A stretch of DNA of 64,000 bases from Rhodoferax sp. AJA081-3 (GTDB lineage: Bacteria > Pseudomonadota > Gammaproteobacteria > Burkholderiales > Burkholderiaceae_C), in NCBI RefSeq assembly GCF_017798165.1, contig NZ_CP059068.1:372001-436000 (forward strand), read 5' to 3'. Below the pieces are notes generated by a model. The model ran no database searches, was not told the origin of the DNA, and saw only the letters and a list, made by a program, of their open reading frames with translations. Numbering within the stretch: position 1 is the stretch's first letter; each line of letters begins with the position of its first letter. Shown in pieces: positions 9,602 through 18,505 of the stretch. The position numbers and the translations under genes were made by a program.

Positions 9602-10383
9602 CGGCAACAACGGATACCTTTGCGCTGGAACTGAAGGATTTGCGCAAGAGTTTTGGCAAAACCGAGATCATTCGCGGTGTCAACCTGGCCGTGCGCCACG
9701 GTGAGCGTGTGGCCGTTATCGGCCCCAATGGCGCGGGCAAGTCCACACTGTTCAACTTGATCAGTGGCCGCTTTGGGGCCAGCAGTGGTGACGTGTTGCT
9801 CAACGGCACGGTGATCAACGGTATGAAGCCCTACGAGATCAACCGCCTGGGGCTGTCGCGCAGCTTCCAGATCACCAACATCTTCCCCAAGCTGAGTGTG
9901 TTTGAGAACCTGCGCTGCAGTGTGTTGTGGAGCATGGGCTACAAGTACAGCTTCTTCCGTTTTCTCTCCAGCCTGCACGACGCCAACGCACGTGCCAACG
10001 AACTGCTGCACATGATCCAGCTGGACAAAAAACATGACGTGCTGGCCATGAACCTGACCTATGCCGAGCAGCGTGCACTGGAGATCGGCATCACCATCGG
10101 CGGCGGTGCCAATGTGATTCTGCTGGACGAGCCCACCGCCGGCATGAGCCGCAGCGAAACCACCCGTTTCATCGCCCTGATCAAACAGGTCACCGAGGGC
10201 AAGACCCTGCTGACGGTGGAGCACGACATGGGCGTGGTGTTCGGCCTGGCCGACAAGATTGCCGTGGTGGTCTACGGTGAGGTGATTGCCTTCGATACAC
10301 CCGACGCGGTGCGGGCCAATGCCCGTGTGCAGGAAGCCTACCTGGGCTCTGCCGTTGCCGACGCACAAGCAGGAGGACACTGA
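9598..10383 (+). CDS. livG: Liv-type ABC transporter ATPase LivG
   Basis: The 261-residue cytoplasmic ATPase has an intact Walker A (GPNGAGKST), Q-loop region (LSRSFQITNIFPKLSVFENL), Walker B with catalytic Glu (VILLDEPTAGM) and H-loop His (TVEHDMGVVF). The ABC signature position reads MNLTYAEQRALEIG rather than LSGGQ; degenerate LSYGEQR-like signatures are normal for LivG, and this one is slightly more divergent. The long C-terminal tail after the H-loop is characteristic of the BCA_ABC_TP_C extension. The ATG overlaps the livM stop. It should pair with LivF, whose own Walker A is altered, so LivG may supply most of the ATP hydrolysis. Confidence 0.92.
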   Translation: MTATTDTFALELKDLRKSFGKTEIIRGVNLAVRHGERVAVIGPNGAGKSTLFNLISGRFGASSGDVLLNGTVINGMKPYEINRLGLSRSFQITNIFPKLSVFENLRCSVLWSMGYKYSFFRFLSSLHDANARANELLHMIQLDKKHDVLAMNLTYAEQRALEIGITIGGGANVILLDEPTAGMSRSETTRFIALIKQVTEGKTLLTVEHDMGVVFGLADKIAVVVYGEVIAFDTPDAVRANARVQEAYLGSAVADAQAGGH

Positions 10384-10385
10384 GA

Positions 10386-10470
10386 CCATGTGCCCCCACG
10401 TTCGTCACTTTGTGTACTCACTGCCCCCCATGGGGGCTCAGCCCTCCTTGGGGCGGCCCTACGGAGGTCT
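10386..10470 (+). repeat. GC-rich intergenic repeat, copy 1 (between livG and livF)
   Basis: The 90 bases between livG and livF are mostly a repeat-like sequence containing a perfect hairpin GCCCCC-CAT-GGGGGC and ending CTTGGGGCGGCCC. It matches, with gaps, the sequence just after livF at 11168-11242 (shared blocks CCCCCAC, TCG, ACT, GTGT, TGCCCCCC, GGGGGC, GGCGGCCC). I believe this is a dispersed intergenic element of Comamonadaceae genomes, but only these two copies are shown here. Confidence 0.6.
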
Positions 10471-10473
10471 GTC

Positions 10474-11169
10474 ATGCTAAAGGTATCCAATTTACACGCC
10501 TACTACGGCAAGAGCCATGTGCTGCATGGTGTGGACATGCATGTCAAAGAGGGCGAGATTGTGGCCCTGCTGGGGCGCAATGGTTCGGGCCGCTCCACCA
10601 CCGCCAAGGCCATCATGGGTCTGGTGGATTGCCAGGGCTCTGCCTTGTGGAAGGGCAAGGAAGCCCTTGGCAAAAAGACCTTTGAGATCGCCCACCTGGG
10701 CCTGGGCTACGTGCCGGAGAGCCGCGATATTTTCCCCAAGCTCACGGTGTACCAAAACCTGTTGCTGGGGCAAAAACGCGGCCAAAAGAATCCGCGCTGG
10801 TCGTTTGACGACATGTACAAGATGTTCCCCCGCCTCAAGGAGCGTGAACATACCGAGGCGGGAGTGCTGTCTGGTGGCGAGCAGCAGATGCTGACGCTGT
10901 GCCGCACATTGATGGGTGACCCGGACCTCATCATCATTGATGAACCCACCGAAGGCTTGGCGCCCAAGATAGTGGAACTGGTGGCGGAGTACCTGAAAGA
11001 GCTGCGCAAACGGGGTGTCTCGGTTTTGCTGATCGAGCAGAAGCTGACGATTGCGATGCAGATTTCGGATCGTTGTTTTGTGATGGGCCACGGCAGCATC
11101 GTCTTCGAGGGCACACCCGAGGAACTGCGCAACAACAGCGAAATCCGCAAGGAATGGCTGGAAGTATGA
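10474..11169 (+). CDS. livF: Liv-type ABC transporter ATPase LivF with altered Walker A
   Basis: The 231-residue ATPase starts at the ATG at 10474 behind ACGGAGGTCTGTC; the frame upstream to 10390 is repeat-derived. It has a standard LivF layout: Q-loop GLGYVPESRDIFPKLTVYQN, signature VLSGGEQQML, Walker B DPDLIIIDEPTEGLAP and H-loop LLIEQKLTIA (Gln in place of His, as is usual in LivF). The Walker A is GRNGSGRSTT, with Arg40 (codon CGC at 10591-10593) where the invariant lysine GK[ST] is expected. This would be expected to weaken or abolish phosphate binding in this site. It completes the importer of the LivHMGF set. Another repeat copy abuts its stop codon. Confidence 0.9.
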   Translation: MLKVSNLHAYYGKSHVLHGVDMHVKEGEIVALLGRNGSGRSTTAKAIMGLVDCQGSALWKGKEALGKKTFEIAHLGLGYVPESRDIFPKLTVYQNLLLGQKRGQKNPRWSFDDMYKMFPRLKEREHTEAGVLSGGEQQMLTLCRTLMGDPDLIIIDEPTEGLAPKIVELVAEYLKELRKRGVSVLLIEQKLTIAMQISDRCFVMGHGSIVFEGTPEELRNNSEIRKEWLEV

Positions 11170-11250
11170 CCCCCACAGTCGCCCACTGCGTGTGGCTCCT
11201 TGCCCCCCGAGGGGGCCGCGTTTCAGCTTGCGGCGGCCCGGCGCTGAAAC
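11168..11250 (+). repeat. GC-rich intergenic repeat, copy 2 (after livF)
   Basis: It begins at the livF stop codon. It holds two hairpins: GCCCCC-CGA-GGGGGC, and GTTTCAGC (11220-11227) pairing with GCTGAAAC (11243-11250). The first part and the GGCGGCCC block align with copy 1 at 10386-10470. It may act as a transcript 3' end stabiliser or weak terminator for the liv operon; there is no T-run directly after the stem. Confidence 0.6.
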
Positions 11251-11288
11251 ATCGCCCGCCTCTTTTGTCCCAACAGTGACAAGTCCGC

Positions 11289-11316
11289 TTTCAACGTCCG
11301 TAAAAACCCCTACAAT
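11289..11316 (+). promoter_or_regulatory. Candidate sigma-70 promoter of the fadBA pair
   Basis: A TTTCAA hexamer at 11289-11294 and TACAAT at 11311-11316 are separated by 16 bases. The -10 is good and the -35 is weak. The predicted start point falls in or next to the palindrome at 11324-11335, so this promoter would be blocked by a bound repressor. This is inferred from sequence alone. Confidence 0.45.
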
Positions 11317-11323
11317 TTAAAAC

Positions 11324-11335
11324 GAACGATCGTTC
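11324..11335. promoter_or_regulatory. Palindromic operator upstream of fadB (TetR-type)
   Basis: A 12-bp perfect palindrome GAACGATCGTTC sits in the context AACGAACGATCGTTCTATTT, downstream of the -10 and 40 bases before the fadB start. Short palindromes with ACGNNCGT-like centres are typical TetR/AcrR-family sites, and TetR-type repressors control beta-oxidation genes in many bacteria. No such regulator gene is in the window, so the binding protein is unknown. Confidence 0.55.
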
Positions 11336-11375
11336 TATTTTGAATGTTCCACTACTTACCCTGAGGAATGCAAGC

Positions 11376-13475
11376 ATGACCGCCCAATACCAAGTCCAAG
11401 GTGACGTCGCCATCATCACGCTCGACAACCCGCCCGTCAACGGCCTGGGTTTGTCCACCCGACAGGGCATAACCGATGGCATGGCCAAGGCCAATGCCGA
11501 CGCGGCGGTCAAGTCCATCATCATTACCGGCGCGGGCAAGGCCTTCAGCGGCGGTGCGGACATCAAGGAATTTGGTAAACCCACGGCCCTGCAAGAGCCC
11601 AACCTGATCAGCGTGATCGGTGTGCTGGAAAACTCCACCAAACCCGTGGTCGCTGCCATCCACACGGTTGCCATGGGCGGCGGTCTGGAGCTGGCCCTGG
11701 GTTGCCACTACCGCATCGCGGCACCCGGCACCAGTGTGGCCCTGCCCGAAGTCAAACTGGGCCTGCTGCCTGGCGCCGGTGGCACGCAGCGTCTGCCCCG
11801 CGTGCTGGGTGTGGAAGCTGCACTGAATATCATCGTCAGCGGCGAACCCATTAAGAGCGAAATGCTGGCCATGCTGCCCGGTCAAAAGTTGTTCGACAAG
11901 ATGGCAACATCTGCGGAAAGCCTGGCCGAAGAGGCGCTGGCATTTGCCCGCTCCGTGGCCGATGTGCGCCCGTTGCCCTTGGTGCGCGACATGAAGTGCA
12001 AACACCCACAGGGTGATGCCTACTTCCAGTTTGCCCGCAACATGGTCAAGGGCATGTCCAAGAACTTCCCGGCCCCGGCCAAGTGTGTGGATGCCGTTGA
12101 AGCCGCTACCAAGAAGAAGTTTGACGAAGGCATGGCGGTGGAGCGCGAGATCTTCATCAACCTGATGTGGACCGCCGAAAGCAAGTCCCTGCGCCACTTG
12201 TTCCTGGCCGAGCGTGCTGCATCAAAAATACCCGATGTCCCCGCGGATACTGCACAGCGTGCTATCAACTCCGTAGCGGTCATCGGTGCTGGCACCATGG
12301 GTGGCGGCATTGCCATGAACTTCCTGAACGCCGGTATCCCCGTCAAGATGCTGGAAATGAAGCAAGAAGCCCTGGACCGTGGCGTGGCCACTATCCGCAA
12401 GAACTACGAAGCCCAGGTCAAGAAGGGCAAGCTCAAGCAAGACAAGTACGACCAGCGCATGAGCCTGCTGACCACCACATTGAGCTACGACGACCTGAAC
12501 GGCACCGACATGGTCATCGAAGCCGTGTTCGAAGAAATTGGTGTGAAGGAAGCCGTGTTCAAGGAACTGGACCGCGTCATGAAGCAGGGCGCGATTCTGG
12601 CCTCCAACACTTCCACACTGGACGTGGACAAGATTGCTTCCTTCACCAAGCGCCCGCAAGACGTGGTGGGCCTGCATTTCTTCAGCCCCGCCAACGTCAT
12701 GAAGCTGCTGGAAGTGGTGCGCGGCAAAGAAACCGCCAAGGACGTCATGGCCACTGTGATGTCGGTCGCCAAGAAGATCCGCAAGACGGCGGTGGTTTCC
12801 GGCGTGTGCGACGGCTTTATCGGCAACCGCATGATCGAACAGTATGGCCGCCAGGGCGGCTTCCTACTGGACGAAGGCTGCACCCCAGCCCAGGTCGACA
12901 AGGCCATGGAGAAATTCGGCATGGCCATGGGCCCGTTCCGCATGGGCGACCTGGCCGGCAACGACATCGGCTGGGCCATCCGCAAGCGCCGCTACACCGA
13001 AAAGCCCGACATGAAGTACAGCAAAACCGCTGACCTTCTGTGCGAAAAAGGTCGCTTTGGCCAGAAGGTAGGCAAGGGCTGGTACGACTATGTTGAAGGT
13101 AAACGCGACGCCATCCCCAATGCCGAAGTGGTGACCATGATCGAAGAGCACCGCAAGGCGCTGGGCATCACGCCCCGCAAAATTTCGGACGAAGAAATTG
13201 TGCAGCGCCTGGTGTTCAGCCTGGTGAATGAGGCGGCCCACATTCTGGAAGAAGGTATTGCCAACAAGGCCAGCGATATCGACATCGTTTACATCTTTGG
13301 CTACGGCTTCCCCGCACACCGCGGCGGCCCCATGAACTACGCCGACCAGGTGGGCTTGTTCAATGTGGTGCAGGCCATGAACCGCTTTGCCCAGAACCCG
13401 CTGGATGACGCCAAGTTCTGGAAGCCAGCCCCTCTGTTGGCCAAGTTTGCAGCCGAAGGCAAGAGCTTCAACTAA
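11376..13475 (+). CDS. fadB: Bifunctional enoyl-CoA hydratase/3-hydroxyacyl-CoA dehydrogenase (FadB/FadJ family)
   Basis: The 699-residue protein starts at the ATG at 11376 behind GAGGAATGCAAGC; an in-frame TTG at 11340 lies in the operator and is unlikely. Domains in order are: crotonase fold (about 1-190; oxyanion stretch [11 protein letters not shown] and [15 protein letters not shown] with the catalytic Glu region), a linker, the NAD-binding 3-hydroxyacyl-CoA dehydrogenase domain ([20 protein letters not shown] near residue 305, catalytic His in [16 protein letters not shown]), then two C-terminal dehydrogenase domains ([15 protein letters not shown] and [14 protein letters not shown]). 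It performs hydration and oxidation in beta-oxidation and passes 3-ketoacyl-CoA to the thiolase 33 bases downstream. It fits with the CoA ligase and importer upstream. Confidence 0.93.
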   Translation: MTAQYQVQGDVAIITLDNPPVNGLGLSTRQGITDGMAKANADAAVKSIIITGAGKAFSGGADIKEFGKPTALQEPNLISVIGVLENSTKPVVAAIHTVAMGGGLELALGCHYRIAAPGTSVALPEVKLGLLPGAGGTQRLPRVLGVEAALNIIVSGEPIKSEMLAMLPGQKLFDKMATSAESLAEEALAFARSVADVRPLPLVRDMKCKHPQGDAYFQFARNMVKGMSKNFPAPAKCVDAVEAATKKKFDEGMAVEREIFINLMWTAESKSLRHLFLAERAASKIPDVPADTAQRAINSVAVIGAGTMGGGIAMNFLNAGIPVKMLEMKQEALDRGVATIRKNYEAQVKKGKLKQDKYDQRMSLLTTTLSYDDLNGTDMVIEAVFEEIGVKEAVFKELDRVMKQGAILASNTSTLDVDKIASFTKRPQDVVGLHFFSPANVMKLLEVVRGKETAKDVMATVMSVAKKIRKTAVVSGVCDGFIGNRMIEQYGRQGGFLLDEGCTPAQVDKAMEKFGMAMGPFRMGDLAGNDIGWAIRKRRYTEKPDMKYSKTADLLCEKGRFGQKVGKGWYDYVEGKRDAIPNAEVVTMIEEHRKALGITPRKISDEEIVQRLVFSLVNEAAHILEEGIANKASDIDIVYIFGYGFPAHRGGPMNYADQVGLFNVVQAMNRFAQNPLDDAKFWKPAPLLAKFAAEGKSFN

Positions 13476-13508
13476 GCGATCAGGCTTTTTACCGAATAAG
13501 GAATCACC

Positions 13509-14684
13509 ATGACATCCGCAGTTATTGTTTCTACCGCCCGCACCCCCCTGGCCAAGAGCTGGAAGGGTTCCTTCAACATGACCCACGGCGCCACACTGGG
13601 TGGCCACGCGGTCGAGCACGCCATCAAACGCGCTGGTATTGAAGCCGGTGAGGTGGACGACGTCATCATGGGCTGCGCCACACCCGAAGGCGCCACCGGC
13701 GCCAACATCGCGCGCCAGGCCGCTCTGCGTGCGGGTTGCCCCGTCACCGTGTCGGGCATGACCATCAACCGCTTCTGTTCGTCGGGTTTGCAGACCATTG
13801 CAACCGCAGCACAGCGCATCATTTCCAACGAAGGCGACATTTATGTGGCCGGTGGTGTGGAAGCGATCTCATGTGTGCAACAAGAGATGAACACCCACAT
13901 GATGGCCGACCCCTGGTTGGTCAAGAACAAGCCAGAGATCTACTGGAACATGTTGCAGACCGCTGAAAACGTGGCCAAGCGTTACAACATCAGCCGCGAA
14001 GCCATGGACGAATACGGTGCCGCCAGCCAGCAAAAGGCCAGCGCCGCGCTGGAAGCCGGCCTGTTCAAGGCCGAAATCGCCCCCATCACCGTCACCATGG
14101 GAGTGGCCGACAAGGTCATGGGCCTGATGACCAAACAGGTCACGGTCAGCGATGACGAAGGCATCCGCGCTGGCACCACGTACGACGGTATCAAGGGCCT
14201 GCGCTCTGCCGTGCCCGGTGGCCTGGTCACCGCCGGTAACGCCAGCCAGTTCTCCGATGGTGGCGGCGCCGTGGTGGTGATGCACGAAAAAATTGCCGAG
14301 CAAAAAGGCCTCAAACCCCTGGGCCGTTTCCTGGGCTTTGCAGTGGCCGGTTGCGAGCCAGACGAAATGGGCATTGGCCCCGTGTTCGCCATCCCCAAAG
14401 TGCTGGCACGCCTGGGCCTGAAGGTTAGCGACATCGATCTGTGGGAACTGAACGAAGCCTTCGCCGTGCAGGTCTTGTACTGCCGCGACAAGCTGGGCAT
14501 CCCGGCGGACCGTTTGAACGTGAATGGCGGCGCCATTGCCGTCGGCCACCCCTATGGTGTGTCCGGCCAACGCCTGACCGGCCACGCCCTGATCGAAGGC
14601 AAACGCCGCGGCGCCAAACGCGTCTGCGTGACCATGTGTATTGGTGGCGGCATGGGCGCAGCGGGCGTGTTTGAAGTGCTGTAA
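13509..14684 (+). CDS. fadA: Acetyl-CoA C-acyltransferase (3-ketoacyl-CoA thiolase)
   Basis: The 391-residue thiolase cleaves 3-ketoacyl-CoA with CoA to acetyl-CoA and a shortened acyl-CoA. The nucleophile Cys90 lies in NRFCSSGLQ, the catalytic His in [16 protein letters not shown] and the second catalytic Cys in [14 protein letters not shown]. Length is typical. The start ATG is preceded by AATAAGGAATCACC. It follows fadB by 33 bases in the same transcript and is closed by a strong terminator, so fadB-fadA form one unit. The VGHPYGVSG variant (Tyr for the more usual Leu/Ile/Phe) is minor. Confidence 0.94.
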   Translation: MTSAVIVSTARTPLAKSWKGSFNMTHGATLGGHAVEHAIKRAGIEAGEVDDVIMGCATPEGATGANIARQAALRAGCPVTVSGMTINRFCSSGLQTIATAAQRIISNEGDIYVAGGVEAISCVQQEMNTHMMADPWLVKNKPEIYWNMLQTAENVAKRYNISREAMDEYGAASQQKASAALEAGLFKAEIAPITVTMGVADKVMGLMTKQVTVSDDEGIRAGTTYDGIKGLRSAVPGGLVTAGNASQFSDGGGAVVVMHEKIAEQKGLKPLGRFLGFAVAGCEPDEMGIGPVFAIPKVLARLGLKVSDIDLWELNEAFAVQVLYCRDKLGIPADRLNVNGGAIAVGHPYGVSGQRLTGHALIEGKRRGAKRVCVTMCIGGGMGAAGVFEVL

Positions 14685-14720
14685 ACCAGCGGCGGGTCAC
14701 TGACCCGTTTGAATTTACCG

Positions 14721-14759
14721 AGAGGGGAAAGGTCTACAGAGGGCCTTTCCCCTCTTTTT
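14721..14759 (+). terminator. Intrinsic terminator after fadA
   Basis: A 12-bp perfect stem AGAGGGGAAAGG (14721-14732) pairs with CCTTTCCCCTCT (14744-14755), with an 11-nt loop and a run of T residues immediately after. It ends the fadBA transcript. Confidence 0.92.
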
Positions 14760-14842
14760 CTTTTTTGGTAGCTATCTGGTTCACCCGACAAGTCCGCGTG
14801 GCACGTCCTTTACCATCGCCGATCCACACCAAATGGGATGTT

Positions 14843-15274
14843 ATGAACCACACCTACGAAATAACAACGGACCCAAGCCGCATGGACGTTACCGCGATCC
14901 ATGCCTTCTTGTCCCAAAGCTATTGGTCCCCCGGTATTCAGCTGGCCCTGGTGCAACGCGCCATGGCCAACTCGCTGTGTTTTGGCGCGCTGCTCAACGG
15001 TGAGCAGGTCGGCTTTGCGCGGCTGATTACCGACCGGGCCACGTTTGCATATTTGGCCGATGTGTACGTGCTGGAAGCGCACCGCGGTAAAGGTTTGTCG
15101 CGGCGCATCATGGACCATGTGGTGGCCCACCCCGATCTGCAGGGGCTGCGGCGTATGCTGTTGGCGACCCGCGATGCCCATGCGCTGTACGCCAAGTACG
15201 GCTTCAAGCCTTTGGCCTCGCCAGCCAGCATGATGGAGGTGCACCAACCCCATGTCTACGCTGGCATGGCCTAG
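14843..15274 (+). CDS. GNAT-family N-acetyltransferase
   Basis: The 143-residue cytoplasmic protein starts at the ATG at 14843 (MNHTYEITTDPSR); the longer open frame from 14765 has no ribosome site. The acetyl-CoA-binding motif A is visible as VYVLEAHRGKGLSRRIMDHV (R/Q-x-x-G-x-G/A pattern), with FARLITDRATFAYLADV before it and the C-terminal YAKYGFKPL typical of GNAT folds. It transfers an acetyl group from acetyl-CoA to an unknown amine. It lies downstream of the fadA terminator and nine bases before the cytochrome-b-like gene, so these two are probably co-transcribed; a functional link is not evident. Confidence 0.85.
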   Translation: MNHTYEITTDPSRMDVTAIHAFLSQSYWSPGIQLALVQRAMANSLCFGALLNGEQVGFARLITDRATFAYLADVYVLEAHRGKGLSRRIMDHVVAHPDLQGLRRMLLATRDAHALYAKYGFKPLASPASMMEVHQPHVYAGMA

Positions 15275-15283
15275 ACGAACAGC

Positions 15284-15904
15284 ATGACAACTACTCTGCG
15301 CACACTCCACCGCACGTCCGCCATGGTGATTGTGGCCTTTGTGTGTTTGCACCTGGCGAATCACATGGTCTCCCTGCAGGGCGTTGCGGTCCACATTGCT
15401 TTCATGAAAGCCGCACGGGCCGTGTACCGGCAGCCGGTGGTTGAAGCGCTGCTGTTGGCCTGTGTGGCATTCCAGGTGTACAGCGGGTTGCGCCTGGCCT
15501 TGCGCGGCTGGCGGCAGCGCCGCGGCCTGATGCCGTGGCTGCAAGCACTGTCTGGCGTCTACCTGGCGGTGTTTTTGTCGGTGCATGTGGGGGCGGTTAT
15601 GTTTGGCAGGGCAGTGTTGAACCTGGACACCAACTTCTATTTTTCTGCGGCAGGTTTCCACGTGCCGCCTTACCCGATGCTGTTTGCACCGTATTACTTC
15701 ATGGGTGTGTTTGCTTTGTTCACCCATCTGGGGTGTGCGGCCTATTGGTATGTGCCACCAACGTCGCGCGTGGCACGCATACTGGCGGTGGCGTTGCCCA
15801 TGGTGGTGGGTGCCGTGTTGGCGTTGCTGCTGGTGCTGTCGCTGGCGGGCATGATCCAGCCGGTTGACGTGCCGGCCGAGTACAAGGCAACCTACGGGGG
15901 CTAA
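15284..15904 (+). CDS. Orphan cytochrome-b-like membrane protein (succinate dehydrogenase membrane-anchor type)
   Basis: This 206-residue integral membrane protein has about five predicted membrane helices (approximately 13-30, 53-70, 86-108, 133-153 and 165-185). Histidines inside or at the edges of helices (His23, His27, His101 and His148) could ligate haem. The overall pattern recalls the membrane subunit of succinate dehydrogenase/fumarate reductase, but no flavoprotein or iron-sulfur subunit is nearby. I recognise it as a conserved hypothetical type rather than a named gene. It could take part in quinone-linked electron transfer or haem sensing. The start ATG at 15284 follows the GNAT gene by nine bases. 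Confidence 0.6.
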   Translation: MTTTLRTLHRTSAMVIVAFVCLHLANHMVSLQGVAVHIAFMKAARAVYRQPVVEALLLACVAFQVYSGLRLALRGWRQRRGLMPWLQALSGVYLAVFLSVHVGAVMFGRAVLNLDTNFYFSAAGFHVPPYPMLFAPYYFMGVFALFTHLGCAAYWYVPPTSRVARILAVALPMVVGAVLALLLVLSLAGMIQPVDVPAEYKATYGG

Positions 15905-15933
15905 GTAGCTAGGCCAGGGCGCCAGCCCGTGCC

Positions 15934-17637
15934 TCAGGCCCTGAGTTTGGATGCAAGTGCCAGGCGGGGCAGGGTGACAACCGTGGAGGGTTTTACAAAC
16001 GCTGCCTTGACCCGACTGGTATCCGCCGTGGGTGTTTTGACCTTGCCTTGCAACACGTCGCCTTCCAGCTTGAAGATGGCCACGATGTCCACCAGCTCGT
16101 TGGCCTGGCTCTTGAGGCTGCTGGCGGCGGCAGCCATTTCTTCGACCAGGGCTGCATTTTTTTGCGTGGCCTGGTCCATCTGTGTCATGGCTTCGCCAAC
16201 CTGCGCAAAACCTGCCGCCTGACCATGGCTTGCGGCATTGATCTCTGCCATGGTGTCGGTTACGCAGCGGATGCTGCGTACCACTTCGTCCATCGTTGTG
16301 CCTGCTTTGTCGACCAGGGCAGAGCCCTTGTCGACCCGCTCCACGCTGGCACTGATCAGTGCCTTGATTTCCTTGGCGGCGTCGGCCGAGCGCCCGGCCA
16401 AGGAACGCACCTCGCTGGCTACCACCGCAAAGCCCCGACCCTGCTCACCTGCGCGTGCGGCTTCCACAGCAGCATTGAGCGCCAGTATGTTGGTCTGGAA
16501 TGCAATGCCATCGATGACACCGATGATGGCCGCAATCTTGTGTGATGCGTCGTTGATGCCTTTCATGGTGTCCACCACCTGCGCTACCACTTCACCGCCT
16601 TCCATGGCCACTTTGGACGCATTCAGAGCCAACTGGTTGGCCTTCTCGGAGCTCTGCGCGTTCTGTTTAACAACGGACACCAGTTCTTCCATGGCGGCAG
16701 TGGTTTCTTCCAGTGCGCTGGCTTGCTGTTCGGTGCGTGAGCTCAGATGGTGGTTGCCCTGGGCAATCTCGGCACTGGCGGTGGCCACTTCGTCCGCACC
16801 CTGGCGTACGCTGCCCACTACTGCCGCCAAACGGGTCTGCATTTCCTTGAGGGCGGCCACAATGCTGCGCTGATCACCCATCAACATGGGAATATTGATG
16901 GACAAATTGCCTTGTGCCACATGGCGGGCAACCTGTGCGGCGACCAGGGGTTCGCCTCCCACGTCGGACCACACCGAGCGTCGAATCCAGAACCCGACAC
17001 CAACCAACAACACGGCCGCCACGGCTAGCCCCATGCCTTGCATCCAACGCATGGTCTGGGTGGTGGCGCTGTAGTGGGCGATGGATTGGTCGGCAAAGGC
17101 CATGGACTCCTTGACCGTGGTGTCCACACCCGCCCGGTGGGCGAGGTAGGTACCGTGGGCGGCTTTGAGGGAAGCCTGCACGGCGTCTGGGGCAGCACCA
17201 GACGCCAGCAAGCCAAGGGTCTTGTTGGCCAGGCCAATGAAAGCCAGACCCTCCTGGTGCTGCGCGCCCAGCAAGCGGCTTTCCAGTCCGTACGGTGGGT
17301 TGGCGCGCCAGAATGCAGCGCGGTCTTCGTATTCGGTCTGCAGGCGTTTGAGCTCGGACTTGGCCACCTCGATACCCATATTGCCTTCCACCGCCTGCGA
17401 CAGAACCAGCCGCATTTCAATGAGGTACATGGGTGGGGGAAGTATGTCGGCCGTGACGTCTTTGGCCACAAACGATTTGCTGGCCGCGTTGCCGCTGGCC
17501 TGTGACCCCCAGAACGACAACCCGCTGATGGCAAGCGCCGCTACCAGCGCAATGCCCGTCAAAGTGTTGAGCATGGCCCGCAGGCCCATGCGGTGGTCGG
17601 AATCATGAACCAAGGAACCGGAGGAACTTTTCGGCAT
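15934..17637 (-). CDS. Methyl-accepting chemotaxis protein
   Basis: The 567-residue protein begins at the ATG at 17637 ([13 protein letters not shown]); a TTG nine codons upstream is less likely. A first membrane helix (about 22-42, [19 protein letters not shown]), a periplasmic four-helix-bundle-like sensor of about 150 residues, a second helix ([18 protein letters not shown]), a HAMP-like segment ([20 protein letters not shown]) and a cytoplasmic signalling domain follow in order. The signalling hairpin tip is very conserved, [20 protein letters not shown], with methylation-helix patterns on both sides. It controls the CheA kinase in response to an unknown ligand. It ends without the NWETF-type CheR/CheB-tethering pentapeptide. 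It is convergent with the cytochrome-b-like gene and divergent from the yceI-like gene. Confidence 0.93.
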   Translation of the reverse strand: MPKSSSGSLVHDSDHRMGLRAMLNTLTGIALVAALAISGLSFWGSQASGNAASKSFVAKDVTADILPPPMYLIEMRLVLSQAVEGNMGIEVAKSELKRLQTEYEDRAAFWRANPPYGLESRLLGAQHQEGLAFIGLANKTLGLLASGAAPDAVQASLKAAHGTYLAHRAGVDTTVKESMAFADQSIAHYSATTQTMRWMQGMGLAVAAVLLVGVGFWIRRSVWSDVGGEPLVAAQVARHVAQGNLSINIPMLMGDQRSIVAALKEMQTRLAAVVGSVRQGADEVATASAEIAQGNHHLSSRTEQQASALEETTAAMEELVSVVKQNAQSSEKANQLALNASKVAMEGGEVVAQVVDTMKGINDASHKIAAIIGVIDGIAFQTNILALNAAVEAARAGEQGRGFAVVASEVRSLAGRSADAAKEIKALISASVERVDKGSALVDKAGTTMDEVVRSIRCVTDTMAEINAASHGQAAGFAQVGEAMTQMDQATQKNAALVEEMAAAASSLKSQANELVDIVAIFKLEGDVLQGKVKTPTADTSRVKAAFVKPSTVVTLPRLALASKLRA

Positions 17638-17773
17638 GGCAGACACCTGTGGAGTGAATGGCAAACTCTAGCGACCCAACGCCCGCTGCACCATCCCATA
17701 TTCAGGTGAGTTTGTTGATTTTCCACCGATACCGGTGGGTACACTGCGCGGTCACTGTGCCAAAAGGGAATCC

Positions 17774-18505
17774 ATGGCTTCGCGACTGATAACACTCCTG
17801 CTCGTAATGTGTCTGTTTGCCTGTTCCAGCGCGCCCGCCGTGCGGGAGCTTGGGCCGGCAGAAACTGTGGGCATTGGCCCATCCGCCGAAGACCTCCAGA
17901 GTGTGTACGCCGCGTTGGCGCAGCCGGGTGGGCGGGTGTTCCGGTTGAATCCCAATACTTCCAATATCCGTGTGCTGGCCTTCAGGGCCGGGCGGGCCGC
18001 CCGGTTTGGCCACAACCATGTGTTGTCCGCGCCGGTGTTTGACGGGTTTTTTTACCTGGCGCCAGACGGTACGGCGGCCTCCCGGTTTGACCTGGCCTTC
18101 CGCCTGGACCAGCTGGTGTTTGACCTACCAGAGCACCGCGCCGAGCTGGGCCCGGCGTTTGCGTCGACCATTTCCGCAGAAGACATTGCCAGCACCCGCA
18201 ACAACATGCTGGGCGACAACAGCTTCCAGGCGGCGCGGTTTCCATGGTTGCGCATCCAGTCTTTGCAGATCGTTGGTGAGGCGCCCAAGTTTGCCGTCAG
18301 GGTGGCCATAACCCTGCACGGGCAAACGCGTGAAATATGGACGCCACTCACCGTGACCGGCCTGCCAGAGCAGCTCAAGGCACAGGGTGCCCTGGTGTTC
18401 AAACAATCGGACTTTGGCATCAAGCCGTTTTCGGTGTTTGGCGGCATACTGGCCGTGCACGATGAAGTGGTCGTCGAATTCAGCCTTGCCGCAGACACGC
18501 CATGA
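17774..18505 (+). CDS. YceI-like domain lipoprotein
   Basis: The 243-residue protein starts at the ATG at 17774 behind AAAGGGAATCC. Residues 1-18 are a lipoprotein signal with lipobox LFACSS. The mature domain resembles the YceI lipocalin-like fold, which binds polyisoprenoid or amide lipids: it opens with a strand pair (FRLNPNTSNIRVLAFRAG), has RFGHNHVLSAPVFDGFFYLAPDG, and ends with VFGGILAVHDEVVVEFSL. The His in GHNH is typical. Its stop overlaps the next start (ATGA at 18502-18505), so it is translationally coupled to the CAT-like acyltransferase. Lipid handling is plausible, but the ligand is unknown. Confidence 0.75.
   Translation: MASRLITLLLVMCLFACSSAPAVRELGPAETVGIGPSAEDLQSVYAALAQPGGRVFRLNPNTSNIRVLAFRAGRAARFGHNHVLSAPVFDGFFYLAPDGTAASRFDLAFRLDQLVFDLPEHRAELGPAFASTISAEDIASTRNNMLGDNSFQAARFPWLRIQSLQIVGEAPKFAVRVAITLHGQTREIWTPLTVTGLPEQLKAQGALVFKQSDFGIKPFSVFGGILAVHDEVVVEFSLAADTP

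Noticed and set aside
12217..12280. Apparent repeat-like sequence in the fadB inter-domain linker (GCTGCATCAAAAATACC).
   Set aside because: It lacks the ACGGGGGCTA core and any consistent spacing with the other copies.
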